Part shown: positions 16,741-25,552 of the stretch, piece after piece
Layout of the letters: the number at the start of each line of letters is the position of its first letter
How positions within the stretch are numbered: position 1 is the first letter of the stretch
From: Mesorhizobium escarrei
Lineage (GTDB): Bacteria; Pseudomonadota; Alphaproteobacteria; Rhizobiales; Rhizobiaceae
DNA: 64,000 nt
Direction of reading: 5' to 3'
Assembly: GCF_935825525.1 (NCBI RefSeq)
Contig: NZ_CAKXZT010000186.1
Coordinates: forward strand, 1 to 64,000
The notes under the pieces: model-generated
Seen by the model: only the letters and a program-made list of their open reading frames with translations
What the model was told of the DNA's origin: nothing
The model's database searches: none
Made by a program: the position numbers and the translations under genes

Positions 16741-17289
16741 TTGCGCGCGCTGAAAATCAAGTCGAGTTTTCTGCCCAGGTCCGCTTTTCCGAGATCCGCC
16801 GGCGCGATCTCGCTGCTGGTGGTTGCTTCGGCGCTTTCCGCCTGCAACTCGTCGAAGATGATCGGTGATCTCAATCCGAGCGAGACGCTGACGCAGGGCT
16901 ACGTCATCGACCAGCAGGCGATCGACCTGGTGCCGGTCGGCTCGAGCCGCGAACAGGTGCTTCTGGCGCTCGGCACCCCGTCGACGAAGGCGACTTTCGA
17001 CAACGAGGCCTTCTACTACATCTCACAGACGCGCAAGCGTTACGTCGCCTTCGACAAGCCGAGGCTGGTCGACCAGAAGGTGCTCGCCGTCTATTTCGGC
17101 GAGGACGGGCGGGTTACCCAGATCGCCAATTACGGCCTGAAGGACGGCAAGGTGTTCGACTTCATCTCGCGGACCACACCGACCGGCGGCAAGGACCAGA
17201 ACTTCCTCAGCCAGATCATCGGCGGCGCCAGCAGGCTGGCGCCCGGCCTCCCCGGCGGCGCCGGCGGCGGCGCCTCGCCCGGCACCTGA
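16741..17289 (+). CDS. bamE: Outer membrane protein assembly factor BamE (SmpA/OmlA)
   Basis: 182 residues from a TTG start. A lipoprotein signal ends at the lipobox LSAC near residue 35. The SmpA/OmlA domain follows (about 45-140): GYVIDQQAIDLVPVGSSREQV, LLALGTPS, FYYISQTRKR and VYFGEDGRV. BamE is the outer-membrane lipoprotein of the beta-barrel assembly machine. The tail is a glycine-rich, probably disordered segment. A strong terminator follows at 17353. The upstream partner is divergent, as is common in rhizobia. Confidence 0.93.
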   Translation: MRALKIKSSFLPRSAFPRSAGAISLLVVASALSACNSSKMIGDLNPSETLTQGYVIDQQAIDLVPVGSSREQVLLALGTPSTKATFDNEAFYYISQTRKRYVAFDKPRLVDQKVLAVYFGEDGRVTQIANYGLKDGKVFDFISRTTPTGGKDQNFLSQIIGGASRLAPGLPGGAGGGASPGT

Positions 17290-17352
17290 TCCTCCTTTTC
17301 TTTTGCTTCCCCTCATTTGCTTCTGGGGAAGCAGCAACATCTCAGGCGACCG

Positions 17353-17382
17353 AAAACCCGCGGGAGCGATCCCGCGGGTTTT
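17353..17382 (+). terminator. Rho-independent terminator of bamE
   Basis: AAAACCCGCGGGA at 17353-17365 pairs perfectly with TCCCGCGGGTTTT at 17370-17382 around GCGA, followed by a T-rich stretch on the plus strand. It lies 64 bases past the bamE stop codon. Confidence 0.93.
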
Positions 17383-17462
17383 TGTTTTCCTCAGACCATT
17401 TCAACGCGAGCTTGAATCCGTCACCGGCGCCAATGCCCTGACGCTGGACGTCCAAAATAGAC

Positions 17463-17490
17463 GAACCCGCGGGATCGCTCCTGCGGGTTC
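17463..17490 (-). terminator. Rho-independent terminator of hppA
   Basis: GAACCCGCGGGA and TCCTGCGGGTTC form a 12-bp stem with one mismatch and a 4-base loop. On the minus strand it is followed by CTATTTT. It lies just beyond the hppA stop codon and resembles the bamE terminator stem, giving two facing terminators. Confidence 0.85.
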
Positions 17491-17526
17491 GGTTCTGGAT
17501 TTCGGGCCTGGAAAGGCCGAGCGGCC

Positions 17527-19668
17527 TCAGCCGTGCGCGAGCACGGCCAGCAGCAGCAGGGCGACGATGTTGGTGATCTTGATCGCCGGGTTGACTGCCG
17601 GACCGGCGGTGTCCTTGTAGGGATCGCCGACGGTGTCGCCGGTCACCGAGGCCTTGTGCGCCTCGGAGCCCTTGAGATGTTTGACGCCGTCCTTGTCGGT
17701 AAAGCCGTCCTCGAACGATTTCTTCGCGTTGTCCCAGGCGCCGCCGCCAGAGGTCATCGAAATGGCGACGAACAGGCCGTTGACGATGACGCCGAGCAGC
17801 GAGGCGCCAAGTGCTGCAAAGGCGGACGCCTTCGAGCCCGAGATCAGCAGCACGCCGAAATAGACGACCAGCGGTGCCAGCACCGGCAGCAGCGACGGAA
17901 TGATCATTTCCCGGATCGCCGCCTTGGTCAGAAGATCGACCGCACGCGCATAGTTCGGCTTCGAGGTGCCGGCCATGATGCCCGGATCCTCGCGGAACTG
18001 CTTGCGCACCTCCTCGACGATGGCGCCCGCCGCGCGGCCGACAGCCGTCATGGCGATGCCGCCGAACAGATACGGAATCAGACCGCCGAAGATCAGACCG
18101 GCGACGACGTAAGGGTTGGAGAGGTCGAAAGAGACTTCGCCCATGCCCTGGAAGTAAGGGTATTTGTCGCCATTGGCGGCAAAGAACTTCAGGTCGTTGG
18201 AGTAGGCCGCAAACAGCACCAGCGCGCCGAGACCGGCCGAACCGATGGCGTAACCCTTGGTCACCGCCTTGGTGGTGTTGCCGACGGCATCGAGCGCATC
18301 GGTCGACTGGCGCACCTCCTTGGGCAAGCCGGCCATTTCGGCAATGCCGCCGGCATTGTCGGTGACCGGGCCGAAGGCGTCGAGCGCAACGATCATGCCG
18401 GCAAGGCCGAGCATCGTGGTGACTGCGATCGCCGTGCCGTAGAGGCCGGCGAGCTGGTAGGTCGATATGATGCCGCCGACGATGACGATCGCCGGAAGTG
18501 CCGTCGACTCCAGCGAGACAGCAAGGCCCTGGATGACGTTGGTGCCGTGACCGGTAACCGAAGCCTGGGCGATGGAGTTCACCGGGCGCTTGTCGGTGCC
18601 GGTGTAGTATTCGGTAATCACCACGATGAGACCGGTCACCAGAAGGCCGATCAGGCCGCAGATGAACAGGTTCGTGCCGGTGATGGCCATGCCGGCGACC
18701 GTGCCGATCTCGCCCCAGCCCAGCGTTGCCGAGGTGGCGATGCCGAGGCCGACGATCGACAGCAGGCCGGTGACGATCAGGCCCTTATAGAGCGCGCCCA
18801 TGATCGAGCCGTTGGAGCCGAGCTTGACGAAGAAGGTGCCGACGATGGAGGTCAGGATGCAGGCGCCGCAGATGGCCAGCGGATAGAGCATCGTGGCGCT
18901 GAGAACGGCGGTGCCGCCAAAGAAGATGGCGGCGAGGACCATGGTGGCGACCACGGTCACGGCATAGGTCTCGAACAGGTCGGCGGCCATGCCGGCGCAG
19001 TCGCCGACATTGTCGCCGACATTGTCGGCGATGGTGGCCGGATTGCGCGGATCGTCTTCGGGAATGCCGGCTTCGACCTTGCCGACGAGATCGCCGCCGA
19101 CGTCGGCGCCCTTGGTGAAGATGCCGCCGCCGAGACGGGCGAAGATCGAGATCAGCGAAGCACCGAAGCCGAGCGAAACCAGCGCGTCGATGACGACACG
19201 GTCGTTGGGCTGAAGGCCGATGAATTGGGTGAGGATCAGGTAGTAGATCGAGACGCCGAGCAAGGCCAGGCCAGCGACCAGCATGCCGGTGATGGCGCCC
19301 GACTTGAAGGCGATCTCGAGGCCGGCTGCGAGGCTGTTGGAAGCCGCCTGCGCGGTGCGCACATTGGCGCGCACCGAGACGTGCATGCCGATGAAGCCGG
19401 CGGCGCCCGACAGAACGGCGCCGATCAGGAAGCCGATGGCGGCGGTGATCGAAAGCAGCCACCAGGCGAGCAGCAGGACCACGACGCCGACGATGGCGAT
19501 GGTGGTGTACTGGCGCGCCAGATAGGCCTGCGCGCCTTCGCGGATGGCCGCGGAAATTTCCTGCATGCGTGCATTGCCCTGATCGGCCGCGAGGACCGAA
19601 CGTGTCGCCCAGATGGCGTAAAGGACTGAAAGCAGACCGCAGGCGATGACAGCTGAAATTATGGTCAT
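17527..19668 (-). CDS. hppA: K(+)-insensitive pyrophosphate-energized proton pump
   Basis: 713 residues from MTIISAVIACGLL; the open frame continues 43 codons upstream but that part overlaps a leader hairpin and is not conserved. It is a multi-pass (about 16 helix) membrane pyrophosphatase. The substrate site is clear: DVGGDLVGKVEAGIPEDD, then NPATIADNVGDNVGDCAGM, and the late DTVGDPYKDTAGPAVN. Lysine in GNTTKAVTKG marks the potassium-independent class. It pumps protons at the cost of cytoplasmic pyrophosphate. It is flanked by the terminator at 17463 and the leader hairpin at 19726. Confidence 0.96.
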   Translation of the reverse strand: MTIISAVIACGLLSVLYAIWATRSVLAADQGNARMQEISAAIREGAQAYLARQYTTIAIVGVVVLLLAWWLLSITAAIGFLIGAVLSGAAGFIGMHVSVRANVRTAQAASNSLAAGLEIAFKSGAITGMLVAGLALLGVSIYYLILTQFIGLQPNDRVVIDALVSLGFGASLISIFARLGGGIFTKGADVGGDLVGKVEAGIPEDDPRNPATIADNVGDNVGDCAGMAADLFETYAVTVVATMVLAAIFFGGTAVLSATMLYPLAICGACILTSIVGTFFVKLGSNGSIMGALYKGLIVTGLLSIVGLGIATSATLGWGEIGTVAGMAITGTNLFICGLIGLLVTGLIVVITEYYTGTDKRPVNSIAQASVTGHGTNVIQGLAVSLESTALPAIVIVGGIISTYQLAGLYGTAIAVTTMLGLAGMIVALDAFGPVTDNAGGIAEMAGLPKEVRQSTDALDAVGNTTKAVTKGYAIGSAGLGALVLFAAYSNDLKFFAANGDKYPYFQGMGEVSFDLSNPYVVAGLIFGGLIPYLFGGIAMTAVGRAAGAIVEEVRKQFREDPGIMAGTSKPNYARAVDLLTKAAIREMIIPSLLPVLAPLVVYFGVLLISGSKASAFAALGASLLGVIVNGLFVAISMTSGGGAWDNAKKSFEDGFTDKDGVKHLKGSEAHKASVTGDTVGDPYKDTAGPAVNPAIKITNIVALLLLAVLAHG

Positions 19669-19725
19669 TGCCGGATTTTCCTCGATTTGATGACCCAAAA
19701 GAACCCCTCCCTGGGCCGTTGAGAC

Positions 19726-19759
19726 GGGGAGCGGATTCCGCGCGCAGAATCCGCTCCCC
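19726..19759. promoter_or_regulatory. Strong hairpin in hppA leader
   Basis: GGGGAGCGGATTC at 19726-19738 is matched exactly by GAATCCGCTCCCC at 19747-19759, leaving an 8-base loop. It is about 58 bases upstream of the hppA start codon on the minus strand, 185 bases past the end of the osmoprotectant operon. Without a clear T-tract, it could be a leader RNA structure of hppA, a weak terminator of the upstream operon, or a repeat. Confidence 0.7.
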
Positions 19760-19944
19760 TCGCATCGGCTTATGCGAAACAGGGGTGCGAACGTCAAGAT
19801 ATTGTTCGGTTTTTGCCCGGCTTTCGCCGAAAAGCCTCTCGGTAGAGCCGCTCTTTCACTTCAGTCCCCCGGCCGGGTCATGGAAATCGCTGTTGGAATC
19901 CATTTCTGCCGAGATGAGCGAAGGCGATATCTGCGTTTTGTTAA

Positions 19945-20709
19945 CTACGCCGTCTCCTGCCCCATGCGCCGTGCGGTGTAGCGCTCGATCGCCGACAGCC
20001 CGTCATAGATCAGCACGGCAAGGGCGGCGACGATCAGGCCGCCCTGAAGGACGAAGGCGAGATTGTTGGACAACAGACCGGCGATGATCACCTCGCCCAG
20101 CGTCCTGGCCGCCACGGTCGAGCCGATCGTCGCGGTGGCGAGGCTGATGACCACCGAAAGCCGGATACCGCCGAGAATGATCGGCGCGCTGAGCGGCAGC
20201 TCGACCTTGACCAGCCTTTGCCAACCGGTCATGCCGGCGCCGCGCGCCGCCTCGACCACATTGGCCGGCAGCGTCGTCAGCCCGGTCAGCGCGTTCTCGA
20301 AGATCGGCAGCAGGCCGTAGAGAAACAGCGCGATCAGTGTCGGCTTCTCGCCAAAGCCGACGGCCGGCACGGCCAGAGCCAGCACCGCCACCGGCGGAAA
20401 GGTCTGGCCGATATTGACCAGGCTGCGCGACAGCGGCAGGAATTCGACGCCGGCCGGCCGAGTGACAAGGATGGCGAGCGCCACGGCAACGATGGTTGCC
20501 GCAACCGTCGCGATCAGCACAGTCCTCAGATGCAGCAGCGTCAGCGTCAACAGGCTACCCTGGTTGTAGATTGCCGGCGCGTTGCTCTCGGTCAGCGGCT
20601 TCAGCAGCGGCTCGAACCAGCCCGGATTGGTCACGAACGCAATGAGCAGCACCACCAAGGCAAGCCTGAGCAGTGATGGAAGCCAGGCTTTTACACCGGC
20701 CTCTTTCAT
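19945..20709 (-). CDS. yehW: Osmoprotectant ABC transporter permease, YehW-like
   Basis: 254 residues with about six transmembrane helices and the permease EAA-like segment VVEAARGAGMTGWQRLVKVELP followed by LSAPIILGGIRL. This is the BPD_transp_1 fold of glycine betaine/choline importers. It overlaps the ATPase gene by four bases and is the last gene of an SBP-permease-ATPase-permease operon with the same order as E. coli osmF-yehY-yehX-yehW. By that synteny it is the YehW position. Substrate probably glycine betaine or a related compound. Confidence 0.88.
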   Translation of the reverse strand: MKEAGVKAWLPSLLRLALVVLLIAFVTNPGWFEPLLKPLTESNAPAIYNQGSLLTLTLLHLRTVLIATVAATIVAVALAILVTRPAGVEFLPLSRSLVNIGQTFPPVAVLALAVPAVGFGEKPTLIALFLYGLLPIFENALTGLTTLPANVVEAARGAGMTGWQRLVKVELPLSAPIILGGIRLSVVISLATATIGSTVAARTLGEVIIAGLLSNNLAFVLQGGLIVAALAVLIYDGLSAIERYTARRMGQETA

Positions 20710-21644
20710 GCCGGCCTCGCCGCCCGTTTCACCAGCCCGCCCACGGTCACGCGGCCGAGCGGCTTGCCGTCCGCGCCTTTCACCGGCAGCGCCGGGCGTC
20801 CCGACCAGAGCAGTTCGGCCAGCGCATCGCGCTGGCTGGCGTCGCCGGGGATCGCCTCGCCTTCGGCGGTGCCCGTCTCCACTGCGTCGCGCACCCGGCC
20901 GAGCGACAGCAGCCTGAACGGCTTTTCGCTGGCGCCGACCAGGGTCTCGACGAAGGCGCTGGCCGGCTTCGCCAGGATCTCGGCGGGCTTGGCATATTGC
21001 ACCAGCTTGCCGGCATCCATCACCGCGATCTTGTCGCCCATATGCACCGCCTCTTCCATGTCATGGGTGACGAGGATGATGGTGGTGCCGAAGCGCTTCT
21101 GGATCGCCAGAAGATCCTCCTGCGCCTTGTTGCGGATGATCGGGTCGAGCGCGCCGAACGGCTCGTCCATCAACAGCACGTTCGGCTCCGCGGCAAGCGC
21201 CCTGGCGACGCCGACGCGCTGCTGCTGGCCGCCGGAGAGCTCGTGCGGATAGCGTGGCCCGAACGCCTGGGGATCGAGCTGGTAGAGCGTCATCAACTCG
21301 TCGACGCGGCGCTTGATGCGGGCCGCGTCCCAGCCGAGCAGCACCGGCACGGTGGCGATGTTCTGCGCTACCGTGCGATGCGGAAACAGCCCATGGCCCT
21401 GGATGGCGTAGCCGATGCTGCGGCGCAGCTCGTAGCCGGGCAGCGACCTGTTGTCGGCGCCGTCGAGCCTGATCACGCCGGCGGTCGGCTCGACCAGCCG
21501 GTTGATCATGCGCAGCAGCGTCGTCTTACCGGAGCCGGAGGTGCCGACGATGACGACGATGGTGCGCGGCTCGATCACCATCGACACGTCATCGACGACG
21601 GTCGTCGCGTCATAGCGCTTGGTAATGCCTTCGATCTCGATCAT
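20706..21644 (-). CDS. yehX: Osmoprotectant ABC transporter ATP-binding protein, YehX-like
   Basis: 312 residues from MIEIEGITKRYD; the frame runs open further upstream through the permease gene in a shadow frame. Walker A is GTSGSGKTT, the signature is LSGGQQQRVGVARAL, Walker B is VLLMDEPFGALDP and the switch histidine is in VTHDMEEA. A C-terminal extension after about residue 240 resembles a partial CBS-like region (GRVTVGGLVKRAA). It powers import together with the two permeases, overlapping both by four bases. Confidence 0.94.
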   Translation of the reverse strand: MIEIEGITKRYDATTVVDDVSMVIEPRTIVVIVGTSGSGKTTLLRMINRLVEPTAGVIRLDGADNRSLPGYELRRSIGYAIQGHGLFPHRTVAQNIATVPVLLGWDAARIKRRVDELMTLYQLDPQAFGPRYPHELSGGQQQRVGVARALAAEPNVLLMDEPFGALDPIIRNKAQEDLLAIQKRFGTTIILVTHDMEEAVHMGDKIAVMDAGKLVQYAKPAEILAKPASAFVETLVGASEKPFRLLSLGRVRDAVETGTAEGEAIPGDASQRDALAELLWSGRPALPVKGADGKPLGRVTVGGLVKRAARPA

Positions 21645-22807
21645 GCCGGTTGTGCCTCGCGTCTCCCGGTGGAGGTCATTTCGATCACCGCGTCGAGGAT
21701 GATGGCGGCAGGAAAGGCCAGCGCCACCGTTGGCACGGCGCCGAGCAGCACCAGGTCCATCGCCGTCTGGCCGACGCCCTGGAACACGAACACGCCGAAG
21801 CCGCCACCGCCGATCAGCGCGGCAATGGTGGTAAGGCCGATGTTCTGGACCAGCACGATGCGGATGCCAGTGAGGATCACCGGGAAGGCCAGTGGAAATT
21901 CGACGCCGAACAGGCGCTGGCGCTCGGTCATGCCCATGCCGCGTGCGGCATCGTTGGCGGCGCGCGGCACGCCGGCAAGACCGACCACGGTGTTGGCCAC
22001 AACCGGCAGCAGCGAATAGAGGAACAGGGCGACGAAGGCGGGCGCGGTGCCGATGCCGCGAATGCCGAGGGAGGCCGCGCCGGGCACATGCGTGGCGACC
22101 CAGCCGAGCGGCGCGATCAACAGGCCGAACAGCGCGATCGAGGGAATGGTCTGGATGATGTTCAGCACGTTGAGCACGCCGGCCCGCAGTTTTTCGACGC
22201 GGTGGCAGAGGATGCCAAGCGGCAGGCCTGCTATCACCGCCGCCGCCAGCGAACCCAGCGCCAGCGTTACATGCTTGGAGGCTTCCGCCCAAAAACTGTC
22301 GGCACGGTTGGCATATTCCTTGAGGATCGACAGACTGTTCCAACTGCCCGAGACCAGCAGCATGCCGATCGCCGCTGCCGCGACGACGAGCACGCCGATC
22401 CGGGCCCATGGCGACAGGTTCAGCCTCGTCAGCACGTCGGCGAGCAAAAGCGTAAAGGCGAAGATGAGCAGCCAGAAACCCGAAGCCGGCGAGATGCGGG
22501 CAAAGGTGTTGCCCTCAGGCGTCAGGAAGCTGCCGGCGACGCCGATCAGCAGCGCCAGCGCCGCAAGCGCGACCACGCCGGCGGCAAGGCGCATGATCAG
22601 CGGCGTTTTCAAAAGCGCGATGAGCGCCGCGGCGACGATGACCGCAAGCAGCGGCGAGCCTGTCGCCGCAGGCAGAGCTTCGAGGATCGAGCGTGCCTCG
22701 CCGGGTACGATGCGATTGGCGCGAAACGTGGCGAAGGGCGCGGCGAAGGCGGCATAGGCAACGATTGCGGCGATGACCACGCCGAGCTTGTCGAAGCGGA
22801 CGGTCAT
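21641..22807 (-). CDS. yehY: Osmoprotectant ABC transporter permease, YehY-like
   Basis: 388 residues from MTVRFDKLGVVIAAI. The N-terminal half has several extra transmembrane helices before the transport domain, as in E. coli YehY (about 385 residues). The conserved cytoplasmic loop is AANDAARGMGMTERQRLFGVEFP followed by LAFPVILTGIRI. The gene overlaps the ATPase start (ATGA). About 250 bases with a repeat pair separate it from the substrate-binding protein gene upstream. Confidence 0.9.
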   Translation of the reverse strand: MTVRFDKLGVVIAAIVAYAAFAAPFATFRANRIVPGEARSILEALPAATGSPLLAVIVAAALIALLKTPLIMRLAAGVVALAALALLIGVAGSFLTPEGNTFARISPASGFWLLIFAFTLLLADVLTRLNLSPWARIGVLVVAAAAIGMLLVSGSWNSLSILKEYANRADSFWAEASKHVTLALGSLAAAVIAGLPLGILCHRVEKLRAGVLNVLNIIQTIPSIALFGLLIAPLGWVATHVPGAASLGIRGIGTAPAFVALFLYSLLPVVANTVVGLAGVPRAANDAARGMGMTERQRLFGVEFPLAFPVILTGIRIVLVQNIGLTTIAALIGGGGFGVFVFQGVGQTAMDLVLLGAVPTVALAFPAAIILDAVIEMTSTGRREAQPA

Positions 22808-22875
22808 GGCGCACGCCTGTGCGAAACGACGTACGCTGGGGGAGATGCGGCTGCGGGATTGTGACCTCGGCGCCC

Positions 22876-22923
22876 GGCGCCCCCCTCTGTCCTGCCGGAC
22901 ATCTCCCCCACTTGGGGGGAGAT
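22876..22923. repeat. Palindromic intergenic repeat (ATCTCCCCCAC type), copy 1
   Basis: Reads GCGCCCCCCTCTG, then TCCTGCCGGA, then CATCTCCCCCACTTGGGGGG and AGAT. The CCCCCA/TGGGGG part and CCTGCCGG part are each palindromic. It is part of a family with copies at 22989, 59772 and 59880. Confidence 0.8.
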
Positions 22924-22988
22924 CGGATGTCGCCTCGGCTTTCGCCAATTGTCAGCGGCGCAAGGTGGGTGCCGGCTCCGGAGCCGCC

Positions 22989-23031
22989 AATCTCCCCCCA
23001 AGTGGGGGCCGGCAGGCCAGAGGGGGGCGCC
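22989..23031. repeat. Palindromic intergenic repeat, copy 2, inverted
   Basis: Inverted relative to the copy at 22876 (AATCTCCCCCCAAGTGGGGG, then GCCGGCAGGCC, then AGAGGGGGGCGCC). The two lie between the osmF-like gene and yehY, inside the presumed transcript, and could fold into a long stem that affects distal expression or stability. Confidence 0.8.
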
Positions 23032-23059
23032 TCGCACCGACGTCACGATCGCTGGCTGC

Positions 23060-23971
23060 CTACTTCAAAAACCCGTTCTTCTTCAAAAAGTCTTCGGCGA
23101 CGCCCTTGACCGGCTCGCCGCCGACCTGCACGCGGCCGTTCAGTTCCTGCAGGGTGACGAGGTCGAGCTTGGCGAAGACCGGCTTCAGCAGCGTCTCGAT
23201 TTCGGGATGCTCCTTCAGCACCGCCTCGCGGATGATCGGCGCCGGCTGGTAGACCGGCTGCACGCCCTTGTCGTCTTCGAGCACGACCAGGCCGGACGGC
23301 GCGATGCCGCCATCGGTGCCGTAGACCATGGCAGCGTTGGCGCCGTTGGTTTGGTTCGCCGCGGCGGCGATGGTCGCCGCCGTGTCGCCGCCGGACAGCG
23401 TGATCAGCTGGTCCGGCTTAAGCGTGAAGCCATAGGTGGTCTGGAAAGCCGGCAGCGCGGCAGCCGAATTGACGAATTCGGCCGAGGCCGCCAGCACCAC
23501 CTGGCCACCGCCGGAGACATATTTGCCGAAGTCGGACAGCGTCGCCAGCTTGTTGGTCTCGGCGACATCCTTGCGCAGCGCAATCGCCCAGGTGTTATTG
23601 GCCGGCGACGGCGACAGCCAGACGATCTTGTTGGCGTCGTAGTCTAGCTTCTTGGCCGTTTCATAGCCCTTGGCGGCATCCTTCCACACCGGATCGTCGG
23701 CCTTTTCGAAGAAGAAGGCGGCATTGCCGGTGTATTCCGGGTAGATGTCGATCTCGCCGGCGGTGATCGCCTTGCGCACCACAGGAGTGCCGCCGAGCTG
23801 GATGCGGTCGGTGGTCTGGATGTTGTTGGCGTTCAGCACCAGCTGGATGATGTTGCCGAGCACGCCGCCTTCGGTGTCGATCTTCGACGACACAACCACC
23901 TGAGCGCTCGCCGAGGCTGCGGTGATGCCAAGCGCCACTGCCGCGCCGGCCAGAACCTTGACTGAAAACAT
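23060..23971 (-). CDS. osmF: Osmoprotectant ABC transporter substrate-binding protein, OsmF/YehZ-like
   Basis: 303 residues with a Sec signal peptide (cleavage after ASAS-AQ near residue 24). The mature part is the OpuAC/QAT-type binding fold: VVSSKIDTEGGVLGNIIQLVL, GEIDIYPEYTGNAAFFFE, VVLEDDKGVQPVYQPAPIIR. E. coli OsmF/YehZ is about 305 residues and is first in the same gene order. It would capture a betaine-type osmoprotectant in the periplasm and deliver it to YehYXW. Confidence 0.92.
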   Translation of the reverse strand: MFSVKVLAGAAVALGITAASASAQVVVSSKIDTEGGVLGNIIQLVLNANNIQTTDRIQLGGTPVVRKAITAGEIDIYPEYTGNAAFFFEKADDPVWKDAAKGYETAKKLDYDANKIVWLSPSPANNTWAIALRKDVAETNKLATLSDFGKYVSGGGQVVLAASAEFVNSAAALPAFQTTYGFTLKPDQLITLSGGDTAATIAAAANQTNGANAAMVYGTDGGIAPSGLVVLEDDKGVQPVYQPAPIIREAVLKEHPEIETLLKPVFAKLDLVTLQELNGRVQVGGEPVKGVAEDFLKKNGFLK

Positions 23972-24331
23972 TTCACAAATCCCTTGCTGAGAACCGGATT
24001 ACGGCTGCCGCATATGAGCATGGCTTCAATGCCCCGTCGGGGTACACGGTTTCATAAGAAGGGGGATGGGGGCAATAATTTTGTACGGATGCAGGTGGAT
24101 CCGCGGCTGTCTGATCCCGACAGCGTCATGTCACTAAAGCCCCTCGCGTTTGACCGGTCTCATGCGACGCGCTTTAGTGTTGTTGTTTTTTTATGCATGT
24201 CGTTATCGCAAAACCGCCTGCACACTTTTGCGCGATATGCATTAGAGCGCCGCGCGTCGGTTTGGACGCGCCAAAGGACGCTGTAGCACTTTGATTTTGC
24301 GCATGATCCTTTCCGAACCTTCGGTTCGGGG
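23972..24331. repeat. Repeat-bearing intergenic region
   Basis: No gene is supported. CACTAAAGC at 24132-24140 pairs with GCTTTAGTG at 24171-24179, followed by a T-rich stretch (TTGTTGTTTTTTTA), which could act as a terminator on the plus strand. From about 24190 the sequence (CATGTCGTTATCGCAAAACC, CTTTTGCGCGATATGCATTA, GAGCGCCGCGCGTC) belongs to a repeat also seen in part at 11.5 kb and 55.8 kb. It ends at the stop of the MFS gene with a CCGAACCTTCGGTTCGG palindrome. Confidence 0.6.
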
Positions 24332-25552
24332 TCATGCGCCGGTCGGCCGCGCTCTCGTCATCTTCAAGACGCCCAGTGCCACGAAGCACAGCACCGTCAC
24401 CGGGAAGATGATCCAGTTCAGCATCTCCCAGCCCCAGGCGTTGTAGACCGCGCCCGACATCAGCGAGGCGAAGGCGACGGAGCCGAACAGGACGAAGTCG
24501 TGAAAACCCTGGACCTTGCCCTTTTCGGACGGCCGGTAGCTGTCGGCGACCATCGCGGTGGCGCCGATGAAGCCGAAATTCCAGCCGAGGCCGAGCAGGA
24601 TCAGCGCCGTCCAGAACTGCCACAGTGCCAGGCCCGACAGCGCCACCACTGCGCAGCCGACGAGCAACACAAGTCCGGTTGCGACGATCCGTTCGGCGCC
24701 GAAGCGATAGATCAGCGAGCCGGTGAAGAAGCTCGGCGCGAACATCGCCATGACATGCCAGGAAATGCCGAGCGTGGCGTCGTCCGTCGACAGGCCGCAG
24801 CCGACCATGGCGAGCGGTGCGCCGGTCATGACGAAGCTCATCAGCGCATAGCTGCCGACGGCACAAAACAGCGCCGCAGCGAAACGCGGCCTGGTGACGA
24901 TCTCGGCGAGCGGCCGCGCGTCGCTGTCGGCGATTTCCGCTTTGCCCGTTGCCTTCGCCGGAATGCGCAGCAACGACAGGATGGCAGCGCCGACCGCCGC
25001 CAGCACCAGGATGGAGCCAAACGAGCCGGCAAACATCACCGGCGCAAACAATTCGCGGGTGAAGATGACGATCTGCGGCCCAAGGATGGCGGTGACGATG
25101 CCGCCGGCCAGCACGAAGGAGATGGCGCGCGCCTTGAATTCAGGTGGCGCGTTGTCGGCGGCGGCGAAACGGAATTGCTGGACGAAGGCACCGCCGATGC
25201 CGATCACCAGCAGGCCGAAGGCGAACAGCCAGAAGCTGGCCTGGAACAGCGCCAGCGTGGCGACCAGACCGCCGAGCGCGGTGACGATCGTCCCGGTCAT
25301 GAAGCCGTCGCGCTGGCCAAGCCGGCGGATGATGGCTGCTGCCGGCAGGGCGCCGAGCGCCACGCCGACGTTGAAGCCGGTGATCGGCGCCGTCGCCAGC
25401 GACTTGTCGGAGTCGAGCAGATAGTGCCCGGCCAACCCACCCACGGAAATCGCGATGGGTGCGGCCGAGCCGATGATCGCCTGCGAAGCGGCAAGGATGA
25501 GCGCCGTGCGGCGCGCTTCCCTGCCGACCTCGGCGATATGGATGGCCGTCAT
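24332..25552 (-). CDS. MFS transporter
   Basis: 406 residues with about twelve transmembrane helices. The MFS motif near the second loop is AAIIRRLGQRDGFMTG. Its start codon overlaps the nusB stop codon (ATGA), so it is the last gene of the rib-nusB transcript. Rhizobial nusB loci often carry an MFS gene here. Substrate unknown; linkage to riboflavin genes makes a flavin-related substrate possible but this is not shown by the sequence. Confidence 0.87.
   Translation of the reverse strand: MTAIHIAEVGREARRTALILAASQAIIGSAAPIAISVGGLAGHYLLDSDKSLATAPITGFNVGVALGALPAAAIIRRLGQRDGFMTGTIVTALGGLVATLALFQASFWLFAFGLLVIGIGGAFVQQFRFAAADNAPPEFKARAISFVLAGGIVTAILGPQIVIFTRELFAPVMFAGSFGSILVLAAVGAAILSLLRIPAKATGKAEIADSDARPLAEIVTRPRFAAALFCAVGSYALMSFVMTGAPLAMVGCGLSTDDATLGISWHVMAMFAPSFFTGSLIYRFGAERIVATGLVLLVGCAVVALSGLALWQFWTALILLGLGWNFGFIGATAMVADSYRPSEKGKVQGFHDFVLFGSVAFASLMSGAVYNAWGWEMLNWIIFPVTVLCFVALGVLKMTRARPTGA

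Noticed and set aside
17533..19629. 698-residue open frame opposite hppA on the plus strand
   Set aside because: Rich in arginine, histidine, aspartate and glutamine, the antisense shadow of a strongly conserved pyrophosphatase.
20673..22019. 448-residue open frame opposite the osmoprotectant ATPase
   Set aside because: Antisense of the ATPase and permease genes, which carry full ABC motifs.
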